Positions 25,715 to 33,840 of a DNA stretch of 64,000 nt are shown here, piece by piece. Source of the DNA: UBA6168 sp041752395 (lineage in GTDB: Bacteria > Bacteroidota > Bacteroidia > Chitinophagales > Saprospiraceae); contig JBGSWN010000127.1 in assembly GCA_041752395.1 (NCBI GenBank), positions 1-64,000 on the forward strand. The letters run 5' to 3'. The notes beneath the pieces were generated by a model. It made no database searches and was not told where the DNA came from. It was given only the letters and a program-made list of their open reading frames with translations. The position numbers were made by a program, and so were the translations under genes. Position 1 is the first letter of the stretch, and the number at the start of each line of letters is the position of its first letter.

Positions 25715-26272
25715 TTAATTCTTCTTTCCGAATTTGAAAAAGTCACGCACCTTTTCTTTTCTGGTAGCTTTTTTCTTCGCCCGTTGCTTCTTTTTCAAAT
25801 CACGGTTGCTGTAAAAAACATACCTCGCCGAGAGGCCGGTTTGCATGTAAAAAGTCTTTTCTCCGCCAACCAAATTCAGGGCCGGCTTGTAGTCGTAGCT
25901 GATATTCAATCGCCCCAGTGTCAGCTCCAGCCCTCCGATACCCGTTATGCCAAACGGGTTTTTGAAACCATCAGGATTCTCCAAAGTAGCAGGCTGATTG
26001 TTCCAACCTTTGTGGAGACCACCGCCAAAATAGAAATTCAATCCTTTGAAGAGGACAGGGTAGTGCTGTGCCGCCAGCCCCGTCACCGTAAACTCCTTCC
26101 GCTGAAAACTTTGTTGCAAAATGCCTTCAATGGTCGTGTGTTCGAGTACCCGCTGCTTGAAAGTGAGGCCCCATTCGGTGCCGAGGCGGATGCCGCCTGC
26201 GGTGATGTAGGACTGGGCGGAGAGTAGGGTGGTTGTGAATGCGAAAAGAATGGGCAAAATGCGGTACTTCAT
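25715..26272 (-). CDS. predicted small outer-membrane beta-barrel protein
   Basis: The 185-aa protein has a signal peptide (MKYRILPILFAFTTTLLSAQ). Alternating hydrophobic and glycine-rich strands follow (AGGIRLGTEWGLTF, LNFYFGGGLHKGW, ITGIGGLELTLG, LNISYDYKPALNLVGG), ending with an aromatic-rich strand (MQTGLSARYVFY). A strongly basic tail (KKKQRAKKKATRKEK) follows the last strand, which is unusual for a barrel and may contact peptidoglycan or lipid. The family is not named. It converges with the lipoprotein operon. Confidence 0.75.
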   Translation of the reverse strand: MKYRILPILFAFTTTLLSAQSYITAGGIRLGTEWGLTFKQRVLEHTTIEGILQQSFQRKEFTVTGLAAQHYPVLFKGLNFYFGGGLHKGWNNQPATLENPDGFKNPFGITGIGGLELTLGRLNISYDYKPALNLVGGEKTFYMQTGLSARYVFYSNRDLKKKQRAKKKATRKEKVRDFFKFGKKN

Positions 26273-26410
26273 GTTGTGCTGTTGGATGAAAAATGAGGTA
26301 GATGGGAGCTAAAACGGAATCACGGTCTCGGATGTTTTGCGGAGCAAAAATAGAAGGGATAATGGTTTGTTCAGGTTCCTAAAACTGGGAATTCAAACAT
26401 TTGCCCTAAT

Positions 26411-27274
26411 TTGCCGCCATTCTTAAAACGGCCAGATTTGCAAAGACTTCAACTTCTTTTTCGGTTCCTGAAATTTTACCTACGGGCAAAAACTCGGTAC
26501 AACGTTCACTCACCCTTCGTCTTCGAGTTCACGGAGGCCGTGCTGGAGGACGACCGCTGGTACTACGCCTTCTCGGAAGTGGAGGCGCTGCGCAATTTTT
26601 TGCGCAGCGATAAAACCAACATCACTGTAACCGACTTTGGTGCTGGTTCACAGGTGACACCGGGCAAGGAGCGAAGTCTCGCTGACCTAGCCAAATTCTC
26701 CGCAAAGCCACCGCTCGCTTGTCAGTACCTTTTCAAAATCGTGGACAAATACAAGCCGAAAACGATGCTCGAACTCGGCACTTCGCTGGCCATCAGCACG
26801 GCCTATCAGGCTGCCGGGTCGCTGGGCGCCCGTTTCATCACCATCGAAGGCTGCCCGAACGTGGCCATGTACGCCAAGAAAAACCTCGAATTATTGAAAG
26901 TAAAAAACGTGGAGCAGTTGCTTGGCCAGTTCGATGAAAAGCTGCCAGAAGCCCTGCAATCACTGGACAAACTCGACTACCTGTTTGTGGACGGCAACCA
27001 TCGAAAAGCCCCAACTTTGAAATATTTCGAGGAATGCCTGGCCCATGCGCACGAGGGCAGCGTGTTCATTTTCGACGACATCCACTGGTCAGAGGAAATG
27101 GAGGTGGCTTGGGAAACCATCCAGCAGCACCCAAAAGTGAAGGTCACGGTGGATTTGTTCTTTTTCGGCGTGGTTTTTTTTCGGAAGGAAAACCAAGTGA
27201 AAGAGCATTTCACCCTTGTGCCTTGGATTTGGAAGCCTTGGCGGATAGGGTTTTTGGATTTGTTTCACCGATAA
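26411..27274 (+). CDS. class I SAM-dependent methyltransferase
   Basis: The 287-aa protein has the O-methyltransferase-like core: motif I MLELGTSLAISTAYQAA (about residues 120-136), the acidic motif FITIEGCP, LDYLFVDGNHRKAPTLKYF (the family's VDG/D-H region) and FIFDDIHWSEEME, consistent with metal-assisted methyl transfer. The N-terminal part (FYLRAKTRYNVHSPFVFEF) is typical of a Bacteroidota subfamily of unknown substrate. The start used is the TTG at 26411, because no ATG precedes the conserved N-terminus. A GNAT gene follows 12 bp later, probably in one transcript. Confidence 0.83.
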   Translation: MPPFLKRPDLQRLQLLFRFLKFYLRAKTRYNVHSPFVFEFTEAVLEDDRWYYAFSEVEALRNFLRSDKTNITVTDFGAGSQVTPGKERSLADLAKFSAKPPLACQYLFKIVDKYKPKTMLELGTSLAISTAYQAAGSLGARFITIEGCPNVAMYAKKNLELLKVKNVEQLLGQFDEKLPEALQSLDKLDYLFVDGNHRKAPTLKYFEECLAHAHEGSVFIFDDIHWSEEMEVAWETIQQHPKVKVTVDLFFFGVVFFRKENQVKEHFTLVPWIWKPWRIGFLDLFHR

Positions 27275-27286
27275 AACCTGCTGAAA

Positions 27287-27811
27287 ATGGAAGTTCAACC
27301 TACTCGAACGGTTCGTGAATTACAGCTTTCCGACATCGAACCCCTCACCAACTACTGGCTCAAGTCCGACCCCGACTACATGCAAAGCCTTGGCGTTGAC
27401 CTCGCCAAAATGCCCAGCCAAGAGCAATGGCAGGCGATGCTTTCAGCACAAATCACCCAAGATTACTCCGAAAAACAATCCTACGCCCTCATCTGGGTGT
27501 TGGGCGGGAGGGCAATCGGTCATTCAAATGTCAACAAAATCGTTTTCGGAGAAGAAGCCTACATGCACCTGCACATCTGGTATCCCGAATATCGGAAAGG
27601 TGGGCACGGGCGGGCATTTTTGGAAATGGCCATTCCACTTTTCTTTGAAAACCTGCAACTGAAACGGCTGTTCTGCGAGCCTTACGCCCTCAATCTTGCG
27701 CCAAACCGGATTCTGCCTAAGCTCGGTTTTTCCTTCGTAAAAAGTTATGTAACCACGCCCGGCTGGATCAATTTTGAACAGGAAGTAAACTTATGGTTGC
27801 TGGAAAAGTGA
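27287..27811 (+). CDS. GNAT-family N-acetyltransferase
   Basis: The 174-aa protein has the RimJ/RimL-like layout: VRELQLSDIEPLTNYW at the N-terminus, YALIWVLGGRAIGHSNVN, the acetyl-CoA-binding strand and loop HIWYPEYRKGGHGRAFLE (R-x-x-G-H-G-R in place of Q/RxxGxG/A) and a C-terminal NLAPNRILPKLGFSF, as in enzymes acetylating protein N-termini or small amines. It is cytoplasmic. The substrate is not predictable. It starts 12 bp after the methyltransferase stop. Confidence 0.85.
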   Translation: MEVQPTRTVRELQLSDIEPLTNYWLKSDPDYMQSLGVDLAKMPSQEQWQAMLSAQITQDYSEKQSYALIWVLGGRAIGHSNVNKIVFGEEAYMHLHIWYPEYRKGGHGRAFLEMAIPLFFENLQLKRLFCEPYALNLAPNRILPKLGFSFVKSYVTTPGWINFEQEVNLWLLEK

Positions 27812-28014
27812 GCCATGGGAAAAATTCAGGCGAAGCAAATCGAAAACCTTTACAATTATTTCTTGTTCAAAGCACTCCATTTTAGGAAGTTCTGGTCACC
27901 TTTGCGAATTCGCTAAGGAATCGGAAGCTTCTCCGAACAAGGAATCTCGGTCGTTCTGGAATCAAAAATCGTTTCAGAAAAAGCGGGCCTTCCTAAAAAC
28001 ATTATGAGATAAAT

Positions 28015-28743
28015 ATGGCTATTCTGGTTTTTTTTCTAGCTCACTGGTTCATCTGCCTCTTCTTCCAGACCTTTTTCCATCATCGTTACGCTTCCCACAA
28101 AATGTTCACAATGAACAAATTTTGGGAGCGGTTTTTCCACCTGACTACCTATGTCGCACAAGGTTCGTCGTACTTGACGCCCAGCGCCTACGCCATCATG
28201 CACCGGATGCACCATGCTTTTTCCGACACGGAGAAAGACCCGCATTCACCGAATTTCTTCAAGGATGTATTCGGGATGATGATGCATACCAAACGCATTT
28301 TTCACGGTTTGGCGAACAAAACCCTTGAAGTTTCTCCAAAATTCTTGGGCAATTACCCTACTTGGGATTGGCTCGATAGGTTCGGCTACGGTTGGCCTTC
28401 CCGCATTTTCTGGATGGTCGGCTACACCATTTTTTATGCTTTTTTCGCCACACAATGGTGGATGTACCTGTTGCTGCCAGTCCATTTTATGATGGGCCCA
28501 GTCCATGGTGCCATCGTCAACTGGTGCGGCCATAAATATGGCTACCAGAATTTCGACAACGACGACCATTCAAAAAACACGACGCCCTTCGACTTTTTCA
28601 TGCTCGGCGAGTTGTTCCAAAACAACCACCACAAGCATCCGAACAGCCCCAATTTTGCACAGAAATGGTGGGAAATTGACCCAGTTTACCCAATTTTGAA
28701 GCTGATGCATTGGACGGGGATTATCCAATTGCGAAGAGCGTAA
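28015..28743 (+). CDS. membrane fatty-acid (acyl-CoA/acyl-lipid) desaturase
   Basis: The 242-aa protein carries the three His boxes of the di-iron desaturase family: HHRYASHK (near residue 22), HRMHHAFSD (near 63) and NNHHKHPN (near 205). Hydrophobic segments lie at the N-terminus (VFFLAHWFICLFFQTFF) and in the middle (FWMVGYTIFYAFF, WMYLLLPVHFMMGPVHG). It introduces a double bond, probably delta-9, into acyl chains at the inner membrane. It is shorter than eukaryotic homologues but a usual length for bacterial ones. The 200-bp gap before it has no gene I can support. A hairpin repeat separates it from the convergent amidohydrolase gene. Confidence 0.9.
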   Translation: MAILVFFLAHWFICLFFQTFFHHRYASHKMFTMNKFWERFFHLTTYVAQGSSYLTPSAYAIMHRMHHAFSDTEKDPHSPNFFKDVFGMMMHTKRIFHGLANKTLEVSPKFLGNYPTWDWLDRFGYGWPSRIFWMVGYTIFYAFFATQWWMYLLLPVHFMMGPVHGAIVNWCGHKYGYQNFDNDDHSKNTTPFDFFMLGELFQNNHHKHPNSPNFAQKWWEIDPVYPILKLMHWTGIIQLRRA

Positions 28744-28744
28744 A

Positions 28745-28816
28745 AAATGGATAATTGAGAATTGAAAATGGAGAATTGGGCATTGTCTCAATTCTCCATT
28801 TTCAATTCTCCATTTT
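28745..28816. repeat. hairpin of AATGGAGAATTG words between convergent genes
   Basis: The left arm AATTGAGAATTGAAAATGG AGAATTG (about 28752-28778) is inverted as CAATTCTCCATTTTCAATTC TCCATT (about 28789-28814), followed by a T run. It lies between the desaturase and amidohydrolase stops and may terminate both. Confidence 0.8.
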
Positions 28817-28817
28817 T

Positions 28818-31800
28818 TCAGTTTCCCTCATCCTCATCGCTGTCGCAATGATAGTGCCCCTTGCCCTTACCTCCCGGTTTTTGCATTCCACCACCGTCCT
28901 TCTTCACCGCTAATAGCTTCTGAATCAAACGGTTACGCTCCGTATCTACTTCAGCTTGCAGCGTTTCGTCCACTTTTCTATCGAAAAATTTAATGCCATC
29001 CACGAAGGTCATTTCGGCCTTGGCGTAAACGGACAACGGGTTGTCGCTCCAGACTACCACATCGGCGTCTTTGCCGACTTTGAGGCTGCCGGTTTGGTCA
29101 TCAATATGCAGTAATTTAGCGGGGTTTAGTGTCACAAACTTGAGGGCTTCTTCTTCTTTTACCCCACCAAAATGCACGGCTTTGCCAGCTTCCTGGTTCA
29201 GGCGGCGGGCCATTTCGGCATCGTCGGAATTGAAGGCAACGGTGACGCCCAGCTCGTGCATGATGGCACCGTTGTGCGGAATCGCCTCCCACACCTCGAA
29301 CTTGTAAGCCCACCAATCACTGAAGGTGCTGCCGCCAATGCCACGGGCCGCCATTTTGTCGGCCACTTTGTAGCCTTCGAGGATGTGCGTGAACGTATTC
29401 ACCTTGAAGCCCATCTTGTCGCCGAGTGCCATCAGCATATTAATTTCGCTCTGACGGTAACTGTGGCAGGTGATGAAGCGCTTGTTTTCCAAAATCTCTT
29501 GCAAGGCGTCCAGTTCCAAGTCCCGACGGTACGGCTTGCCCGATTTTTTCAGCGCAGCGTATTTTTTTGCTTCGGTAAAATAGTCTTCGTATACCTGCTC
29601 CACGCCCATGCGGGTCTGCGGGAAACGGGAACGCTCACTTTCGCCCCAATTGCTCTGCTTCACGTTTTCGCCGAGGGCGAATTTGATGAACGGCTTGGCG
29701 TCCTCGTTTTTCAGTTCCTCTGGCGCAAAACCCCAACGCAACTTGATAATGGCGCTCTGTCCGCCAATGGGATTGGCCGAGCCGTGCAGCAATTGCGAAC
29801 AGGTGACACCGCCGCTGAGTTGGCGGTAAATGTCAATGTCCTCCGAATCCACGACGTCGCCGATGCTTACCTCGGCGCTGCTGGCCTGTGTGCCCTCGTT
29901 CACCCCCCGGCTGATGGCGATGTGCGAGTGCTCGTCAATGATGCCTGGGGTGATGTGCTTGCCAGTGGCATCTACGACAGTTGCCCCAGCGTCACTAAGG
30001 TTTTTTCCGATTTTCATGATTTTTCCGTTGGAAATGAGAACGTCGCTGTTTTGCAAAATGCCGTCCTTTTCGCAAGTCCAAACGGTGGCATTTTTGAGCA
30101 AATAAGTGCCAATTTTAGGCCGCTCCGTCCAGCCGAAAGCGGTGAAGGGGTAGGTCACTTTTCCCAATTCCCCTGCGGGGGCAGGCTTTTTATCGTCCTT
30201 TTTCACCTTGGAAGAATCCGCTTCAACATCTCCTGTGCGGGTGGCGCTCCAAGTAGTCCAATTGCCGCTGCCCTCTTGCCCAGTGCCGCCCATTTTTCCC
30301 TCTTCGATAGTACCGTTCAGGCGGGTCATTTGCTCCGAGCCTTTCGGTTTGAAGGCCAGTGTGATGCGGTCGCCGTTGATTTTGTTGGTGACCTTAGTTT
30401 TCACCGTGTCGTCGGTGATGAGGTTCATCTCGAAGCCCTCGCCAGCCTCTTTTACCTCCATTTTTTGCATCATATCGCCTACGGCAAACGAGTAACTGCC
30501 AGCAAGCTCCGGCGTCGTTAAGTCCTTGAAAACGAATGGTTTACCGTGTACCCAATTGTGAAGGATTTTAGTTTTTTCTTCGAAAATATTGCCGGAGGCG
30601 ATGATGAAATTGGCGATTTTGCCTTTATCCAGCGTGCCCAGTTCATTGAGCGAATTGGCCAGCCCGGCTGGTGTGTAGGTCAGCGCCTTGAGGGCATCGG
30701 CTTCGCTCAAGCCGTGCTCGATGGCCTTGCGCAAACTGCCCATGAATTCCTCTTTTTTCTGCAAACCGTTGGTTGTGAGGGCAAAGGAAATCTCGGCTGT
30801 GGCCAGTCGGGCAGGGTTAGTTGGTGCCAGTTCCCAATGCTTCATTTGCGCCAGCGAAACCGACATTGCATCGAATGGGTCTTCGACATCGTAAGCCGCC
30901 GGAAAGTTGACGGGGATGATGAGCGATGAACCCGTTTTTTTGATTTCATCGAGGCGCTGGTACTCGTCGCCGTTGCCTTTGATGATGTAGTTTACGCCAA
31001 ATTCCTTGCCGATGGTGGCGGCCCGAAGCACCTCCAGTTTATCGGCCACATCGAAGAATTGCTGCAGGCCGAGGGAATTGTTCCAAGCCTCCAAGGACAG
31101 GTTTACCTCCTCTTCCCGACCCCCGTTTTTGTACCATTGGCCATCCAAATAAGTCTGGCGTAAGAGGGCGATTGCACCCATCAAGGAGCTGGGAAAACTT
31201 TGCGAAGATGTGCCTTTCCGAAAAGAAAGATGATGCCCAACCCGCTCTTTCACGATGACCTCGTGCTCATTTTCATCGCTCAAAGTCACCAGCACGGAAC
31301 TGCCTCGGTCAATGCCGTCCAGGTTTTGCGAAAGCACCGCCCCGAAGCCCAATTTGCGAAGCTCACCTGCGGCTTTTTCATTCACACTGAAATTCTCAAA
31401 TGCTTGATATTCAGGCTTTAAGGCTTGGTTCCAACTGTAAGCGCCTGGCTTGTTGGACAGGTATTGCGACCCCCTCCGACCACCGCCACTTGGGCTTTGA
31501 GCTTGCTTTTCGGGCATGCCGTAGTCGCTGTAAATTTCAATGAAAGCTGGGTAAATCGTCTTGCTAGCTGCATCCACCACCACGGCATCTTTCGGCACGG
31601 CAATTCCCACTCCGATGGCCTCAATTTTGCCTTTTCGGATGACGAGCGTGGCATTTTCCAGCTTCTCGTTCCAAGCTTTGAAAATGGTGGCGTTGGTGAA
31701 GGCGAAGGCCCTTTCCCGGTTGTCGGCGACGCCGTTTCGGGGGAAGGTCTCTTGGGCAATTAGGTATGAGGTATGAGGTATGAGGTATGCGAGGAACAGG

Positions 31801-31823
31801 GCGGCGAAAATGAGTTTTTTCAT
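28818..31823 (-). CDS. secreted double-domain amidohydrolase
   Basis: The 1001-aa protein has a signal peptide ending near LIAQ, then two imidazolonepropionase-like amidohydrolase modules. The second (about residues 570-960) has intact metal-ligand motifs: GIIDEHSHIA (HxH), later His (ITCHSYRQ, NTFTHILEG), and NSDDAEM with the catalytic Asp. The first (about 35-440) has the fold's composite strands (NATLVIRKGKIEAIGVG), but PGFIDxHxH is replaced by PAFIEIYSDYG, so it lacks the HxH ligands and is probably non-catalytic. The tail is Gly/Lys/His/Asp-rich (GKGKGHYHCDSDEDEGN), possibly metal-binding. The signal peptide is encoded by a 7-bp repeat. The substrate is unknown; relatives cleave cyclic amides or dipeptides. 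Confidence 0.88.
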   Translation of the reverse strand: MKKLIFAALFLAYLIPHTSYLIAQETFPRNGVADNRERAFAFTNATIFKAWNEKLENATLVIRKGKIEAIGVGIAVPKDAVVVDAASKTIYPAFIEIYSDYGMPEKQAQSPSGGGRRGSQYLSNKPGAYSWNQALKPEYQAFENFSVNEKAAGELRKLGFGAVLSQNLDGIDRGSSVLVTLSDENEHEVIVKERVGHHLSFRKGTSSQSFPSSLMGAIALLRQTYLDGQWYKNGGREEEVNLSLEAWNNSLGLQQFFDVADKLEVLRAATIGKEFGVNYIIKGNGDEYQRLDEIKKTGSSLIIPVNFPAAYDVEDPFDAMSVSLAQMKHWELAPTNPARLATAEISFALTTNGLQKKEEFMGSLRKAIEHGLSEADALKALTYTPAGLANSLNELGTLDKGKIANFIIASGNIFEEKTKILHNWVHGKPFVFKDLTTPELAGSYSFAVGDMMQKMEVKEAGEGFEMNLITDDTVKTKVTNKINGDRITLAFKPKGSEQMTRLNGTIEEGKMGGTGQEGSGNWTTWSATRTGDVEADSSKVKKDDKKPAPAGELGKVTYPFTAFGWTERPKIGTYLLKNATVWTCEKDGILQNSDVLISNGKIMKIGKNLSDAGATVVDATGKHITPGIIDEHSHIAISRGVNEGTQASSAEVSIGDVVDSEDIDIYRQLSGGVTCSQLLHGSANPIGGQSAIIKLRWGFAPEELKNEDAKPFIKFALGENVKQSNWGESERSRFPQTRMGVEQVYEDYFTEAKKYAALKKSGKPYRRDLELDALQEILENKRFITCHSYRQSEINMLMALGDKMGFKVNTFTHILEGYKVADKMAARGIGGSTFSDWWAYKFEVWEAIPHNGAIMHELGVTVAFNSDDAEMARRLNQEAGKAVHFGGVKEEEALKFVTLNPAKLLHIDDQTGSLKVGKDADVVVWSDNPLSVYAKAEMTFVDGIKFFDRKVDETLQAEVDTERNRLIQKLLAVKKDGGGMQKPGGKGKGHYHCDSDEDEGN
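31762..31789. repeat. four tandem AGGTATG heptamers inside a signal-peptide coding region
   Basis: AGGTATG is repeated four times exactly (31762-31789). On the minus strand it encodes the AYLIPHTSYL part of the amidohydrolase signal peptide. The unit is not a multiple of three, so loss or gain of one copy shifts the reading frame 35-60 bp after the start codon. Confidence 0.85.
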
Positions 31824-31966
31824 AAAAATTCAAGTTTGGTAGTTGGGCAAAGATATAAATCTGGGCAAAGCAGGCTGGAAGATTTTAAGGAAATGCGGTT
31901 TTAGAAAAATAATTAACTTGCATGGCCGATTGAAATTTTTCAATAGTACATCGTAATCGAATAACC

Positions 31967-32227
31967 ATGAGTTTAGATGTTTTAAAGTCAGAAGTACTCA
32001 AATTGCAGCGCACGGAATTGTTTGATTTCGTACAATTTTTGCTGCAAGCATTGGACAAAAAAGAAGCACAGGAGGATTTTCAGGCCCCGGATTGGCTGAA
32101 AACCGAGATTTTCAAACGAGCTGCAGACATGAAATCAGGCAAAGTTACCACATTCACTGCCCAGCAAGCCAACCAAGAAATCATCGAAAAACATAGCTTT
32201 GACATTCCTGCTTCACTCCTCCGCTAA
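31967..32227 (+). CDS. probable antitoxin of a RelE/ParE-type module
   Basis: The 86-aa acidic and helical protein (MSLDVLKSEVLKLQRTEL, FDFVQFLLQALDKK, then a tail with DWLKTEIFKRAADMKSGK) resembles the short antitoxins paired with RelE/ParE toxins, whose C-terminal arm wraps the toxin. The gene overlaps the toxin reading frame by 29 bp, typical of translational coupling. No DNA-binding motif is certain. The family call rests mainly on gene order. Confidence 0.7.
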   Translation: MSLDVLKSEVLKLQRTELFDFVQFLLQALDKKEAQEDFQAPDWLKTEIFKRAADMKSGKVTTFTAQQANQEIIEKHSFDIPASLLR

Positions 32228-32489
32228 AGTTGAACTTGCCGACGCTGTTGATTGGTATGAAAACGAGCGGAAGGGTCAAGGTCGAAGATTCTTCCTCGCT
32301 TACCTGAAAACGCTTCAAGCAATTTCGGCGAACCCGCAGTCCTTTCCCATTGATTTTGACAAAGTACACAAAGCAAATATCCCGAAATTTCCCTTTACAG
32401 TCTTTTTTGAACTTCGTGAAAATGAGGTTTTAATCTACGCTGTTTTTCACCAAAAACACCATCCAGAAACATGGAAATCCAGAATTTGA
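32199..32489 (+). CDS. RelE/ParE-family toxin
   Basis: The 96-aa product matches the ParE/RelE fold: SSAKVELADAVDWYENERKGQGRRFFLAYLKTL (helix pair), ANPQSFPI, IPKFPFTVFFELRENEVLIYAVFHQKHHPETW (central sheet and terminal helix). The only usable start is a TTG at 32199, inside the antitoxin gene. Toxins of this fold either poison gyrase or cleave mRNA on the ribosome; which one cannot be told. The next gene starts 5 bp after the stop. Confidence 0.8.
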   Translation: MTFLLHSSAKVELADAVDWYENERKGQGRRFFLAYLKTLQAISANPQSFPIDFDKVHKANIPKFPFTVFFELRENEVLIYAVFHQKHHPETWKSRI

Positions 32490-32494
32490 AAAAA

Positions 32495-33712
32495 ATGGGC
32501 AAGGGTTTTTTCTTGCTTCTAACCATTTGTCTTTCAATCGCTTGCGCAAATGCCCAGCCCGGCTGTACCGACCCGCAGGCGCTCAATTTTCAGTCATCGG
32601 CAATACAAAATGATGGCAGTTGCAGCTACCCGCCCACCACGTATCTACCCGAACAAATCGCAATTTTGCCTGCCGAACTGTCTGAAGCCTCTGGCCTCGA
32701 ATTCTTTGACCAACAGCTTTGGCTGGAACAGGACGGTGGTGCTGGCCCCGTACTTTTTACCATTGACACCCTGACGGGCGCCGTGCAGGTGACCAATCAA
32801 CTGCCTTTTCTCGAAAACACGGACTGGGAAGACCTCGCCGAGGACGCAGAAAACCTCTACGTCGGTGACTTTGGCAACAATTTCGGCAACCGAACCGACC
32901 TCCGAATTTACAAGGTTAACAAAACGGCGCTACAAGTGGCTGGAACGGTTACTGCAGAGGTCATTGCCTTTTCATTCAGCGACCAGACCGACTTCACCCC
33001 CGCCTCTGATGCCACGAATTTTGACTGCGAGGCGTTCATCGTGCTGGGCGATTCCATCCAGCTTTTCAGCAAACGCTGGCTGGACAAAACGACTCACCAC
33101 TACGTGCTGCCCACCACGGCTGGTGCGCATGTCGCACAGTTGCGGGATAGCTTTGACCTCGGATTCTTGGCCACCGCTGCGGATATTTCGGAAGATGGGA
33201 CGATTGCATTGCTTGGCTATGACGGCAGCACTTCCGAAACCTCGATGCTGCTGCTCTGGGACTACCCCGGCACGAACATTTTTGGCGGCAACAAGCGCAA
33301 AATCTCTTTGGGCAACGCCTTAAACATGAGCCAAGCCGAGGGGCTGGCATTTCGGACGGCCACGGAGGGATATATTTGCTCGGAGAAGATTGCGGTGCTG
33401 CCTCCGAAGTTGTTGCGGTTCAATATCCGGCAATGGCTGGATAATCCGAGCGCAGCTGCTGACATGACTGAGCAAGTGCAATTCACACTTTTCCCCAATC
33501 CTTTTTCTGACTTTTTAAGCATTGATTATCAGGAAGTTGGAGTGGGGGAGGCGCAATTTTCATTGCTTAGGGATGCTAGCCGGACCTTGCGAAGTGGCAA
33601 ATTGCGAAGCGGCAAAAACACAATTAATACAGCAGACTTACCCGCAGGCACTTATTTTCTTTGGGTGAAAAATGGAGATAGGATTTCAGTGAAAAAAGCG
33701 GTGAAAAATTGA
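32495..33712 (+). CDS. secreted protein with TSP3-like motif and T9SS sorting domain
   Basis: The ATG at 32495 (MGKGFFLLLTICLS) begins a signal peptide (end near ANAQ), giving 405 aa; an upstream ATG at 32471 would only add charged residues. Next comes a Cys-bearing motif seen in many Bacteroidota surface proteins (GCTDPQALNF...NDGSC). A beta-propeller-like region follows with repeated DxxxLYVGDFGNNFGNR and LLGYDGS phrases. The tail is a T9SS type A domain (LFPNPFSDFLS, LPAGTYFLWVK, KKAVKN). A function in surface binding is inferred. The gene starts 5 bp after the toxin gene; a shared transcript is likely but a shared role is not. Confidence 0.82.
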   Translation: MGKGFFLLLTICLSIACANAQPGCTDPQALNFQSSAIQNDGSCSYPPTTYLPEQIAILPAELSEASGLEFFDQQLWLEQDGGAGPVLFTIDTLTGAVQVTNQLPFLENTDWEDLAEDAENLYVGDFGNNFGNRTDLRIYKVNKTALQVAGTVTAEVIAFSFSDQTDFTPASDATNFDCEAFIVLGDSIQLFSKRWLDKTTHHYVLPTTAGAHVAQLRDSFDLGFLATAADISEDGTIALLGYDGSTSETSMLLLWDYPGTNIFGGNKRKISLGNALNMSQAEGLAFRTATEGYICSEKIAVLPPKLLRFNIRQWLDNPSAAADMTEQVQFTLFPNPFSDFLSIDYQEVGVGEAQFSLLRDASRTLRSGKLRSGKNTINTADLPAGTYFLWVKNGDRISVKKAVKN

Positions 33713-33723
33713 AGGCTAGCAAC

Positions 33724-33756
33724 AACGTCGGCGAGGTTTTGAACCTGGCCGACGTT
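33724..33756 (+). terminator. AACGTCGGC-type hairpin terminator
   Basis: AACGTCGGCGAGGTT (33724-33738) pairs with AACCTGGCCGACGTT (33742-33756). A closely similar hairpin occurs at 53064-53096. Confidence 0.75.
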
Positions 33757-33840
33757 TGATTCAAAGAAACTTTTTCCCTAAAAATACCTTCAAATCCCGC
33801 TTAAGTTCAGTTCTTTGTGTTCGCAAAACCAGCCAAATAC

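Noticed and set aside
27812..28014. Small ORF of about 33 codons starting near 27815
   Set aside because: No motif, no promoter and no conservation evidence; the gap is best left unannotated.
29172..30521. 449-codon plus-strand open frame
   Set aside because: It is antisense to the well-supported amidohydrolase gene and shows no family motifs; it arises from GC-skewed codon usage.
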